Source: Phoronis australis | Lineage: Eukaryota; Phoronida; Phoronidae | Direction of reading: 5' to 3' | DNA: 64,000 nucleotides | NCBI GenBank assembly: GCA_002633005.1 | Contig: NMRA01000003.1 | Coordinates: 2,661,117-2,725,116, forward strand | Part shown: piece by piece, positions 1-11,400 of the stretch | Numbering within the stretch: position 1 is the first letter of the stretch | Layout: every line of letters starts with the position of its first letter | Notes under the pieces: model-generated | What the model was told of the DNA's origin: nothing | Database searches by the model: none | What the model saw: the letters and a program-made list of their open reading frames with translations, nothing else | Position numbers and translations under genes: made by a program

Positions 1-20
1 CCCCCGTAGATCCGCCACTG
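1..20. mobile_element. Cut end of a CAnnGGCGGAT short element
   Basis: The first 20 bases end in TAGATCCGCCACTG, the same right terminus as the elements ending at 38859 and 40604. The rest of the element lies outside the window. Confidence 0.5.
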
Positions 21-1062
21 GCAGGTACATCAAGGTGGAGAAAATTTAAGACAAACAATATCCAAATTACACCCCGAATAAAATGTGCGAACAAGTTCTT
101 TACATGCTGTGCGACGAGTCTAAAATGCTCTTTTTGTTTTTAAGTACACCACGACTGCTGCAAAACGTTTTCAAGCCCACGCTAAAAAGTTGCCTTCTGG
201 TCAATGCGACAGTGCACTACAGTAGTGTCAAGACTCGCTGGAACTGTCGAGTGAGATAAACGCATATTGTAGTCAGTGCTCAAGTAACGGCAATGTGTGC
301 AAGGTGATTCCCAATACTCAATACACGGTGTTTAGTCAGAGCCGGAGCGGGGAATACAGCCTACCGAGAACGGTATTCAATTTCGCCACTAGCGTGGGTA
401 ATTTAGCAACCAGTGTAACATGTGTTGTGTAAAATGGCCTTTACAAGCAAACACAAAGAATTCCCAAGACTTACTTCATGTTCAATGATTATTAATACAG
501 ACTTCACCAGTTTCCAAACATTGTGCAAAATACAGTCCTACATTATATCAGAACACATCCGAGGTAGGACAAATCCTAGGGTAATTTATTGGTACATGTC
601 AAAATCTATGCACTGGTTTACTGCCAACTTTTGGAACTTTCAATTTCCTTTCCCACTTCGTTTTCACTTTGGTATTACAGGCAGTATTTTATTGTATGCA
701 AATAACAGATCTTAGAAAATAAACATTGAATGTATCAAGCACTTTAATGATTCCTCATAATTAACAATTATATACACAGAACCACGAATGTTAATGCAAT
801 AACATGCCAGGCAATAATTATACAAAACCTTACATAGGACGTAGCATCCCATAATGCATCTTACACAAAGAATAATCTGTAGTATGGTCCCCAACAGGAC
901 GGATGACACAAAGCACAATGGTATCCATTACACAAAGAAAACAAATAAAGAACAAAAATACCACAAACAAATGATATGTACACCCAGAAATGATATGTTT
1001 CAATTGGTGTTCTATGCAAAGCAAACTGAAATTGCCAACACAGTTTATCACAGATAACAAAC
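21..1062. other. Downstream flank of the USP gene
   Basis: AT-rich, no exon recognised on either strand. It may include distal 3' UTR if the AATAAA at 688-693 is used. Confidence 0.4.
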
Positions 1063-1331
1063 CTGGGGCCCATTGCAAGAAAAATGACTTAGCTAAGACA
1101 AATCTTAAACTATGAGTCAGTTTTAAGATAGAACTTAAATCTTAAGTCCACTCCGAGAAAATGAACCAGTCCAAGAAAATGATCCTAAGTTTGACTTAGT
1201 TTTTGACTTAAATTTTGTCTTAAATTTGATGTAACTTACTGGTTGTGGAAGTTTCAAAGTTTAGAGGTCGAGACAAATCTTAGACTTTAGTAAAAAATGA
1301 ATTTAAGTTGGTTTCTAGGAACAGGCCCCAG
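1063..1331. mobile_element. 269-bp terminal-inverted-repeat element (MITE-like)
   Basis: It begins CTGGGGCCCATTGCAAGAAA and ends with GGCCCCAG; the reverse complement of the right end begins CTGGGGCCTGTTCCTAGAAA. The interior is rich in CTTAAATTT/GACTTA words. It has no coding capacity, and no clear target duplication was found. Confidence 0.55.
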
Positions 1332-1500
1332 CCCTTTTACTCCTGAATCCCCACTAGATGTCACTACTAGTACAACTACTACATGCAAGACTCCAGCATG
1401 GAAAACTGCTTAAAATATTGGTGTAAAAGCTAGGATAAAATTATTCTCAAATAAAAATAAATAATCAAATATTTCTACAGTAACAGCAAATCAAATACAC

Positions 1501-1506
1501 TTTAAT
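1501..1506 (-). promoter_or_regulatory. Candidate polyadenylation signal of the USP gene
   Basis: ATTAAA on the minus strand about 110 nt past the stop codon. A canonical AATAAA also lies at 688-693 (minus); using it would put the inverted-repeat element at 1063-1331 inside the 3' UTR. Sequence alone does not decide. Confidence 0.3.
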
Positions 1507-1616
1507 TCAAAATATCAAAACACAAGAGCTAATAGAATTCCACGAAACGGAAGAAGACAAAAAAGCAAAGCAATAGCAAAACATAAAAATGTTATGCACA
1601 GTAAAAGTAGCAATAT

Positions 1617-2420
1617 TTATACAGAGCTTTTTTGTAGTCTTGCAAAGTACAGCTTACATTTTTCACAGTAAGATTGAGAAACATCAACCTTTGCCTTACG
1701 ACATAAGCAACAGCGAATCAGCTTGTTGTTGCCTGTATCTTCAGAACTATCACACGAATCACTAGTATTGTCCTCGCAGTCTGAATCATATCCCAACATC
1801 TTCTCGCTTTTTTCCTTGAGTAATGAATTACTACCGGCTTCCTCGCAACTCTCCGCTGTGTTGGGTTTAGTCACTATAACATACTTCCCCTCCTTCATTC
1901 TGTCTTGGCTTTTTAACGCCCATTCCAAAAGGTACTCCATATTTGCAGGAACATCTTCAGCCTCAGTTATCAGAGCTATGCTATCAGAAAATGTCACAGA
2001 CTTCTTGCGTTTTGGCTTTTTCTTTTTACCAGGCACAGTGGAGACATTTGTATTTGGGTTTTCACTATTGCTGCTAGTTAGACTAACCTCATCACCATGA
2101 CAATCTGAGGTTAAGTTCTCAAACTTTGACCTCAGCGATCGAACACTAGCCACCTTCTTTTCAGTAGTGTCAGGTTCCGTCTTCATCTTAGTTGGGCTGT
2201 TCTGCAGCCACTGTTCAACAATTTTGTCAGAAGATGGAGCATTGGACAACTGTTGTGACCAATCACAGCTGCCATCTACCAGATCTTTCTTCACAGGAAG
2301 CGCATGGACATCAGCCGTTTTTCTGTTCTTCTTCGCTGGTAGAGGAGGAGGTACATCTGCAGATGTATCAACTGTAGATGTGCAGCCGCTGTTCACTGCG
2401 GGACAATCCTCTCTTGAAAC
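1617..2420 (-). CDS. USP54: USP terminal coding exon 16
   Basis: 804 bp including the TAA stop at 1617-1619, residues 1655-1921. It opens with VSREDC, then PPPLPAKK (SH3-ligand-like), a basic patch leading to KSVTF at 1794-1798, an acidic/serine stretch, and a C-terminal C1891-x2-C1894-x11-C1906-x2-C1909 motif. The acceptor TTTTTTCTAG fits a phase-0 entry. I cannot place the C-terminal motif in a known family. Confidence 0.88.
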   Translation of the reverse strand, partial: VSREDCPAVNSGCTSTVDTSADVPPPLPAKKNRKTADVHALPVKKDLVDGSCDWSQQLSNAPSSDKIVEQWLQNSPTKMKTEPDTTEKKVASVRSLRSKFENLTSDCHGDEVSLTSSNSENPNTNVSTVPGKKKKPKRKKSVTFSDSIALITEAEDVPANMEYLLEWALKSQDRMKEGKYVIVTKPNTAESCEEAGSNSLLKEKSEKMLGYDSDCEDNTSDSCDSSEDTGNNKLIRCCLCRKAKVDVSQSYCEKCKLYFARLQKSSV

Positions 2421-5400
2421 CTAGAAAAAATGGCTAATCTTAGTACGAATTACCTTACGTATTTAGCAAAAAGGTAATTCACAACCCTAAAAGGTTCAGT
2501 ATCATTTATCTAGATTTCATCTGGAATTACCTCCAGTGTTCAACTAAATAATAAAAAAGTAAACCTCAAAAACACATGAAAGCGATGCTTTCTCTCGAAA
2601 AAAGTTTCTATTTAGGCCACTTAGGGTTATGAATTGGGACACAAATTGGTTCCTTAGTCAAAAAGTTGTATGATTCCTAGGCTTGAAAGAACTGGTAGTT
2701 CCGTCAGTAGTTTTCCCAATAAGCTCATGAAATAAAGAAAGAACAAACTGTTAGTTCTTCTAAAGACCAGACATAACTTCAAAATTGAGTAAGGAACAAG
2801 GCCTAAAAGGTAAGTGCCCTAAACCAAAACTTGTTTTTTGACAGAAAGCACGCAGTTTATGCCATTTGAACAATTCCTGGCTTATTCGGATTTCCGAAAA
2901 AACTGACAGAGAAGTTTCAGTGAAGAAGTATTAGTTGATGAAGAAACCTAAAAGAAACAACACAATGAATGAACTTGTACCGTATTGATGAAAGTGGAGT
3001 TAAAAGCAAGCAATGAAATGGAAATTATGGGATTTAAGTAATTCATGCCATGAAAAGTACGCTATCAGTCACCATAATGGAAGTCCAGGGTTAAAATCCA
3101 GACTGAGGTGAATTTGGCTTGGTGCTGAGAGCCACAAGTGGGATGACTTCACAAGGCACTTCTTCATTGTTGTTGTGCACTAAATTCTCAATAACTTTGC
3201 CTACGGCGCACCGGATTTTGAAAACTTGAAAATAGGCAACAGTTATTTTTTAATTTTGAAAAATAAGTTATGATGGTCAGTTGCATTCATTCTTCTTGTT
3301 TGATAGACACACACTGTTTATAACAATGTTAATTGCAAGTAATGAACTATACGCACTGACCAGCCCAGATGATGGTAGTTCGAATCCAATGATGCACTTA
3401 CATGAAACACAGAGGGGTGAAGGGTAATCTTACCACAAACACAGAGGGGTGAATGGTAATCTTACCACAAACACAGAGGGGTGAAGGGTAATCTTACCAC
3501 ATTACAAACATGGTTAAACTGACTGATAGCGTACAATTCACAAGTGTTAGTCAATTTTTGCACCATCCATTGATACAAAAGATAAGGACGAAATGAAGGA
3601 ATCAAAAAATAATATTACATAAACTTGCAAGTCGTAAAAATGAACAAGAGGCAAAGGTTAACAGCAAACAGTTTCTCTTACTATCGTCATGACAACATCA
3701 AATATCCAACAGGCCACGTCTTCATTAACCATTTTGAAAACAATGGTCTAACAATAAAGACAAGGGAAACATAGAGGCAGGATTGGACGGGGAAAAGTGA
3801 TACGAGAATACCTAGGCTTTGTCAGGAATTTTCCTAGCTGTGAAACATTATACCACTCTCCAAACAACTATTATATTTGAACACTATAGAAAATAAATCT
3901 ATATTAACAGGAAGGGGTTGTATCCACACCACAACAAAACAATAAAAGGACAGCTCATCTCGGGCTTTTTGGAAATTCTAGGAATACCGAAGGTCTTGGA
4001 AATTATTCAACCCACAACCACAGTAATTTAATAGCTGATTTAAGAGTCCTCAATGATACCGAAAATAACCAATCATCACACTTCGTACCATAAGAAATTG
4101 CCTANAATTCACAAGTGTTAGTCAATTTTTGCACCATCCATTGATACAAAAGATAAGGACGAAATGAAGGAATCAAAAAATAATATTACACAAACTTGCA
4201 AGTCGTAAAAATGAACAAGAGGCAAAGGTTAACAGCAAACAGTTTCTCTTACTATCGTCATGACAACATCAAATATCCAACAGGCCACGTCTTCATTAAC
4301 CATTTTGAAAACAATGTTCTAACAATAAAGACAAGGGTAACATAGAGGCAGGATTGGACGGGGAAAAGTGATACGAGAATACCTAGGCTTTGTCAGGAAT
4401 TTTCCTAGCTGTGAAACATTATACCACTCTCCAAACAACTATTATATTTGAACACTATAGAAAATAAATCTATATTAACAGGAAGGGGTTGTATCCACAC
4501 CACAACAAAACAATAAAAGGACAGCTCATCTCGGGCTTTTTGGAAATTCTAGGAATACCGAAGGTCTTGGAAATTATTCAACCCACAACCACAGTAATTT
4601 AATAGCTGATTTAAGAGTCCTCAATGATACCGAAAATAACCAATCATCACACTTCGTACCATAAGAAATTGCCTAAAAATACATATTTGACAGACACTCA
4701 ACACTTGATAGTTGAAACACAAGGAGAACGAAGCTTAATAATGCTGAGGCCACTCCAAAGCATGCTGGTGCACTTTTCAGAGTAACCATGTAACTGTTAC
4801 AATCTACAATCATATGGAAATCAATAGCTGTCAGCAGCTCTCAACTAGAAAACTGTTCAAACTGAAGGGCTAGTGAACATGCAGAGAAAACAACATGCAC
4901 GCAAAATTGCCATGCTCAAGTGGTACTTACGGCAGGAGGACAGGGTCCTGTGGAGCGCAGAGAAAAACCAGAAATAGGTGTTAGTTATCGACACAGACCG
5001 ACATAAAGTGCATGATCAAGTCTGTGTTATAAAGAGCATATACCTGCACCACATGTTGAATGGGAATTGCAGTCTCATATGATACAAGACAATACCCTTG
5101 CACCAAGTTCCCCATTAGTTTATGATAAAGTATTCTTGACAAAAGGTCATATCGCAACAAGATAAGTTACAGAAGACAGCTCAATGTCTAAAGATTGGAA
5201 AAGTGTAAAAGATGGAATTAGAAAATAAAAGATCAGAATGTCATAACTATGTAACATAGCTAAAGTTCATTTGTGAGGCAATGAAGCACAGAGTACATCA
5301 AGTTGCGCGAACACTATCTCCTCAATCCTAGCCATAAATCCATTTTAAGACCAACCTTCCATGCCCTTTTGAGATAACCACCCTTGTTGCTTGCGGAACA

Positions 5401-8400
5401 CGTCCATTTGTTGATTCTCCAGAGCACGTAGCCTCTCTTTCACACTAACGTTAGGATGCTCACTAACATCTGCCGAGTCTGTTAGGGTATCATGGTCAGA
5501 TGGCACACTTCTGCAGAAGAACATAGTTAAGCGTCACATGAAGCACAGCTGACAGAACATACTTAGAGTGAGACATTCCTTTTAGTTCAGATTTTGGAGT
5601 AAAAAACATCAGTTACTCAGTGTATGCACTTTGTGTATTCCTCGTAGCTGTAGGAATGTATGGATCTTATCAGTTGATAAGCTAATTACCTTAATTTGAA
5701 AAACAGAGCCACTGACCAGAACTTTCATTCAAATAATATTAAGAAAATGCAATTCTAACTAGGTTTTAATCAGCACAACTGTAAGGGGAAGCAATTGCCA
5801 GAACTGAAAATAATAAATTCACTCACATTGAAGGGGTACTTTTGTATCTCTTCAAATCTCCCACTTTTACTTCCCTTGGATCGTGATAGTTACTGCTAGT
5901 CTGTGATGAGAGCCTCCTGTTAGCAGCAACAGCACTGGACGGACGATTCCTACTCTTTGATGGCAGGTTCGACTGACTGATTGTATTCTGTTGGCTCTTC
6001 ACCGTGTTTGATGATGAATTGCTTGAGAAACTGGCAGTCTGCATGTGGACGGGGACTCCATCTGGTGGTTGGATTACTTCTACAGGGCGTCGAGAAGGCA
6101 TTTGTTTTTGATGCTGAGAGTTTGAAAAAGATGGTTGACTGACACTGCGATAAAAGTGCTGAGAAGTCTGGTACTGATCAGGAGTTCTGTAATTGTTCGG
6201 TGGTGCTACTGGCTGCGTGCTGCGTGACCTCTGGAAGTGCTGTTGGTACGATGGCGGATGTTGTTGTCCTGATGGAGGCTGGTAAGGAGGAATAATCATG
6301 TCTCTACTCTGGGCCTGTTGGATTGGCTGGGTACTCTGGGCCTGCTGGAAGGGCTGGGTATTCTGGGCCTGCTGGAAGGGCTGGGTATAGGACTGCTGTG
6401 GCTGAGAGTGGTACGTCTCAGGGCGACGGCTGCCAACCTGCTTGCAATAACGTTCAGGGTAGTCATAGTCAGGGTTGATGTTTCGGCCGCTACTCCCCAA
6501 CTGTCTGTGATTGTACACTGCATCTTTATCAGGATAATCATAATTAGATGCACGTCTCTCGTACACTATACCTGCCGAAGTCTGTTTCATCTGAGAACTT
6601 CTAGACTGGGGGGCTGGAGGTGGTTGGTGAACTAAAGAGTGTACATGCTGCCCTCTGTTGTCTGTTCTTGTTTGGTAAGATGTTGATTGGTTGGCACTGT
6701 TTGTATGCAACACTTGACTTGGCCCACTCACAAGTTGTGAATTTTGCTGATTAAGCACTGAATGAGTATTCTTATCACCTGCACTAGGTGGATTTGCCTC
6801 CCCTGGTGGCTGAATGGTATTCCTGTTCTCATTTGCTAGGCTGACAGTCTGCTTGGCTTCAAGAACAGTTGCTTTCACCGGTGTTGAGTTTGGGGAGAGT
6901 GAGTCAGATCTTACTGGAACAGTGGGCTTCGGTTTGTCTGTGTTACCAGCACTATGTGCGACTTGGGTGGACGTGTTGGCCTGAGATCGCTGTCGGCTTA
7001 GATAGGAACGGTAAACATCAATATCATTCTTGTTCTTCTCAGGAGATTCATTGGGCGACTTGTTCTTCCTGGGCAAAGTCGCATACACCTCTATAGTACT
7101 GTTAGAACTTGCACTACTTTGTTTGGAGTGATTGGGCTCCAGGACGGTTAGAGGCTGGGATAAGGTAACCTGAAGATTTTGGGGAACCAGCGGTGGACGC
7201 AGTTTGACATCAGATGGGGCATGAGGCGTACACTTGGCATAATCCCTCAGCTCGAGGTTCTGGTTGGGCTCATTCAATGACCTTTGTCCTGGCACCTGTG
7301 GCTGTGTAACATGACCTGGATGTCCGTTTACTACATGATAGCCAGGCACTTGCGGGTAAAAACCGGGGCCACCAATGGCACTTGGCTTTCCATGAAACTG
7401 GGGGTTGTTCATGGGATGAGAATTCGAAACATGGTTGACAGGAACTGGCTGCGAGACTTCTTGTAAAGACTTGTTAGAAATTTCTGTGCTTGTAGTGCTA
7501 AAACAATAAAAATCAGATGTTTTACACAAAACACGAGCATCAAATGCAACAACTTCATATACACTGCAGGCTCAACTTCCAGTTTCTTTACTAACAGTTC
7601 GAGTAATTTGCGTAGCGAAGACATATTTGAAACAGCTCCCTCAAATGGAATCCAGCCATTCGCAAAAACAGAACAAAGACCGTGAATAACGAGAATGCAA
7701 TGTTACAATAATTTTTCACAATTGGAAGTAATGTGTAACTCTAGAAAATGTCAAAATCCGACCAACTTCGCAACATCATGCAGGGCATAACTAACTCAGT
7801 AAAGTTGAACCAGATTCTAATGAAACTTTCAGCTACTAGGATTTACAAACCCCTCTCCAAAACGTATTTATAATGATCAACTATTACATTAAAATGCTAG
7901 TTTAAAAATAGGACAAATAATTTTTTTTATGAAAAAAGATCAAAAGTTACATATTAACTAAAATAAAATAATTTAGAACAAATGAAGCAGCATTTTTGAG
8001 ATTTCATCTTGAAAATTTGTCATGTTATTGACAGCATCGTGTTATTATGAATGTACCTATGTTTTTAGCTTAATTTTCTGAAAAAACATGGCTATGTGAC
8101 CCAATCAAAGGCCGGTTAGTACGAGTCAAAAAATAAATTCTACGGGCTTGCTTCTTTCAGAAAATACATACATTTAGTGGGTTAGTTGCTAAAAGTTTGC
8201 TAAATATTAGGCTAAATACAGAGCTGCTAAGATTACACAAGACACAACTTTAAACTTTACAAACGATTTTCATACTATTTGCGAGGACAATGTACCTTGA
8301 CAAGTCATCATGACCTGTTTCATTGTGGCCATCTTGTTTGGCTAGGATACGTCGGTGAAGTGCACGAGAGCGTAGAACACACATGTTGTGCTTCATGTGG

Positions 8401-11400
8401 GCGTGTTGCACCATCTGTTGATCAACTGGGTTCAGGTCCAAGATCTGCTTGAAGTAATCTGCAAAGAATAGCACATTAACAGAACTTATTAAATTCACAT
8501 TACAAGAGAAATAATTGTAATGATATTACTTTGGCTATACGTCCAAGATGAAGAACAAAACAAGAAACAAATCTGAAATCACTAAATGCTGAGAACTCTC
8601 TCAATGGAACTATAAACTCATTAAAACTTTCGACATCAAGGCATACCATACCTGTATTTTTACTCTGCTTATTGAAATGTTTCTGACGATGACTTTGTAA
8701 ACAAATGGGGATATCGAAAATGAATACTTTTGTATTAGTTTAGCAACTTGTCATGAATAAATCTGAATGTGTACGCCATAAACCAAAGTAGCCAAAATGT
8801 CTGATAATGAAGCTATTCCAATAGGGTCTATTTCCTTACACTATATTACACAACTTAACTGACCACCAGGGAGGAAGAACACAGTGTCTAATCCGTAGAA
8901 TATCAGTATCCATGTTCACCACTGTATGGTATTCAGATGTTTCAGATACCCAGTAATACCTACATCTAGTCTGATTACACAGCACCAGAGCTAGGTATAA
9001 ATCCCCTTTCTGTTCCCTGCATCATGAATTACCTACCTACAGCCTGAGTGCACAACACTAAAGCGAGGCGCAGATCCCCCGTTTGTTCCTTGACCACTGA
9101 CTCATCTACCAGGTCCTCAGCATGATTGCACAACAGCTCACATCTTTCAGCATCTAACAAAACAACACAACACAATTAAACTACAACAGCTATCAGTGAT
9201 GTTTCACCTAAGCCTACACTTACTAAGGTCCCTTTCAATGTGGCAGTTACCGAAACTCGATTTGCACAATTTCAAATAAACAAAACACTCAAAAACAAAC
9301 ACCATTGCAAATACCCCATGCACAAAATGTGACCACTAGCACTCACCATTTTTAGCGTCTGGGAATATCTGGTGTACAATAGCCCCTCCCTTGTTGACGG
9401 CTACAGGTTTCTGTACAACATGGTGATTACCGGACTGTGTAGAGCCAAGGCTCTCCACAGACGACGAAAATGAAGACACCTCATTACTGACAACTGAACG
9501 CACATTTCTGACTTTTTTATGCACTCCATGACCGTGCCTATTGTCCCTCGCTTGCTGAATCAGGGATGGACCATTCTTGTTGTACATAGACACTGTGTCA
9601 ACCGTAGGAGATTCCATAGACAGGCTACTGATGGAGCTGGCACTGTTACGGTCTCCACTACGATAGCCAGAGTCCTTATACGAACCAATAGATACATTGT
9701 CAGCATTAGGAATATCCACCTTGAGGGTGTGCCTGTCCTGTGGTTTGGTATGTGAGTAGTCTACATAGCTGCTAACAACACTGTGATGACCAGAGTCTTG
9801 GCTCTCCTTGCTCGCTGCACTGGAGCTGGAAGCCTGGCGTTTCAGCTGAACACATTGTCTATTGAGGATCATCTCAACGGCTTTACGGTCAATGTATATG
9901 GGCTCATCAAGCTCTTCATCCCAGTTATTACGAGAGATATGACGTACTTCACGGTTGTGGTTGGACGCAGACATCGGTCGAACCCTCGGCTTGTTGGTCA
10001 CTGCAGGAGTGCACTTACTGGTTTCAACATAATTTGAAGAATTTTTCTGATTCTGTAAGGGAACATAATCTGCATATCTGCTGCTGTCCTGAACACTTTT
10101 CTTGGCCTTTCTATTACGTGGCAACGTAGCCAAGCCAGATGTGATCGGAGTGTCATGTTTACTGACAAATCCTCGACTCTTTTCATCATCTGCTGAATGC
10201 ATTCTTTTCACAGATTTAATGTCACCATTTTCTTTACTCTCCATCCCTTCAAAATTGAAACTGCTGCTCGTTTGATAGCGAATAACATCTGCTCCAACTT
10301 TTCTTCGCCCTTTTCCACCTCTGAAGCTATTCTTCTTTTGTTTATCGGTGGGTTTTACCAACTCGTCACGTTTGTCCATGATTGCTCTGTCCGCCTGAGT
10401 AGCAGGAATGGAGGGTCTACGATACTGATCACTGTTAGACAGAGTATAACTATCATAGCCCACGGGATTGTCAGATGGTGCAGACCAGTTAGTCTGTACA
10501 GGTTGGAACATTGGGGCACTTTCAACCCCCAATGAGATCTGAGTCGACTCATTAGCGACAAGACCACCGGTGCCACAGTCGTCAGTCTGATCATAACCGG
10601 TCGCAACGGGATTATCATAACCAACACCTTGATAGCTATGAGACTGTGGCGTTGACTTTGTATATGGCACTGAAGCAGAACGCAACAATTCTGGATGCAC
10701 ACTATAGCATTTTTGTTTACCCTGGTCAGGTTGGCTAATTTCTGTCGTTTCCATGGCGTCCAGGTAACTTGGTTTCCTGTCATGATGTACACCAGTGTCT
10801 TGGTACCCATTATACCAATTCTCTGGTCCCGGGGTTATAGCGCGCCGTGCGTTCTGTGCTGTCCCTTTGTCATACCCTGTACTTCCCGGCGTAGGAGTGA
10901 TGGCACGTCGCTCTTTGAGTTGCTTTTGAAACTTCTCTTTGTTCTGACTTCTCAGGTGATTCCAGCCGCCACGAGCACCGTCACTCCGGTCCTGACCCAC
11001 GTAGTTGTCAGACTGGCGGTAATCTCGACTATTCTGGTCCTGATGAGGAGGGCCTTAAAAGGGCAAATTGTACACTGGAATTAGAACATCTCACAACAAG
11101 AGAAACAGTGTACTAGGATATCGTCAAAGTCATTTGCATACTTTAGCAACAGATGCAGTCATAAAGAAAGAGCTAGAGCCCACCGGACTGTTTACTTCAC
11201 CTCCCTCCCGCAACATGTTAGCAAATCATTAAAGTAATCAAACCAACAAGTTGTTCTTTTGACCACATAAGATAGATTGGCGATAATAACAGCCATAGTA
11301 AGAACTACGTAATGCCAATGCTACATACTTGGTTCATTGTTCCATGAATGACCAGGCACCATGGTTTTAAGCTTAGGAGCCGTGGATGCATCAATGGGTT

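Larger units (their letters stand above)
2421..4930 (-). other. Intron between USP exons 16 and 15, with assembly duplication
   Basis: No exon seen. It contains the 32-bp tandem repeat (3405-3500) and the 570-bp duplicated block around the N at 4105, so its true length is probably about 570 bp shorter. Confidence 0.6.

Noticed and set aside
3340-3400. B-box-like GTAGTTCGAATCC, possible tRNA/SINE
   Set aside because: No A-box at tRNA spacing and no tail; a single B-box match is expected by chance.
7409-7624. Upstream extension of USP exon 13 in another frame
   Set aside because: The TTGTTTTAG acceptor at 7498 and phase from exon 12 fix the exon start; the other frame has no similarity.
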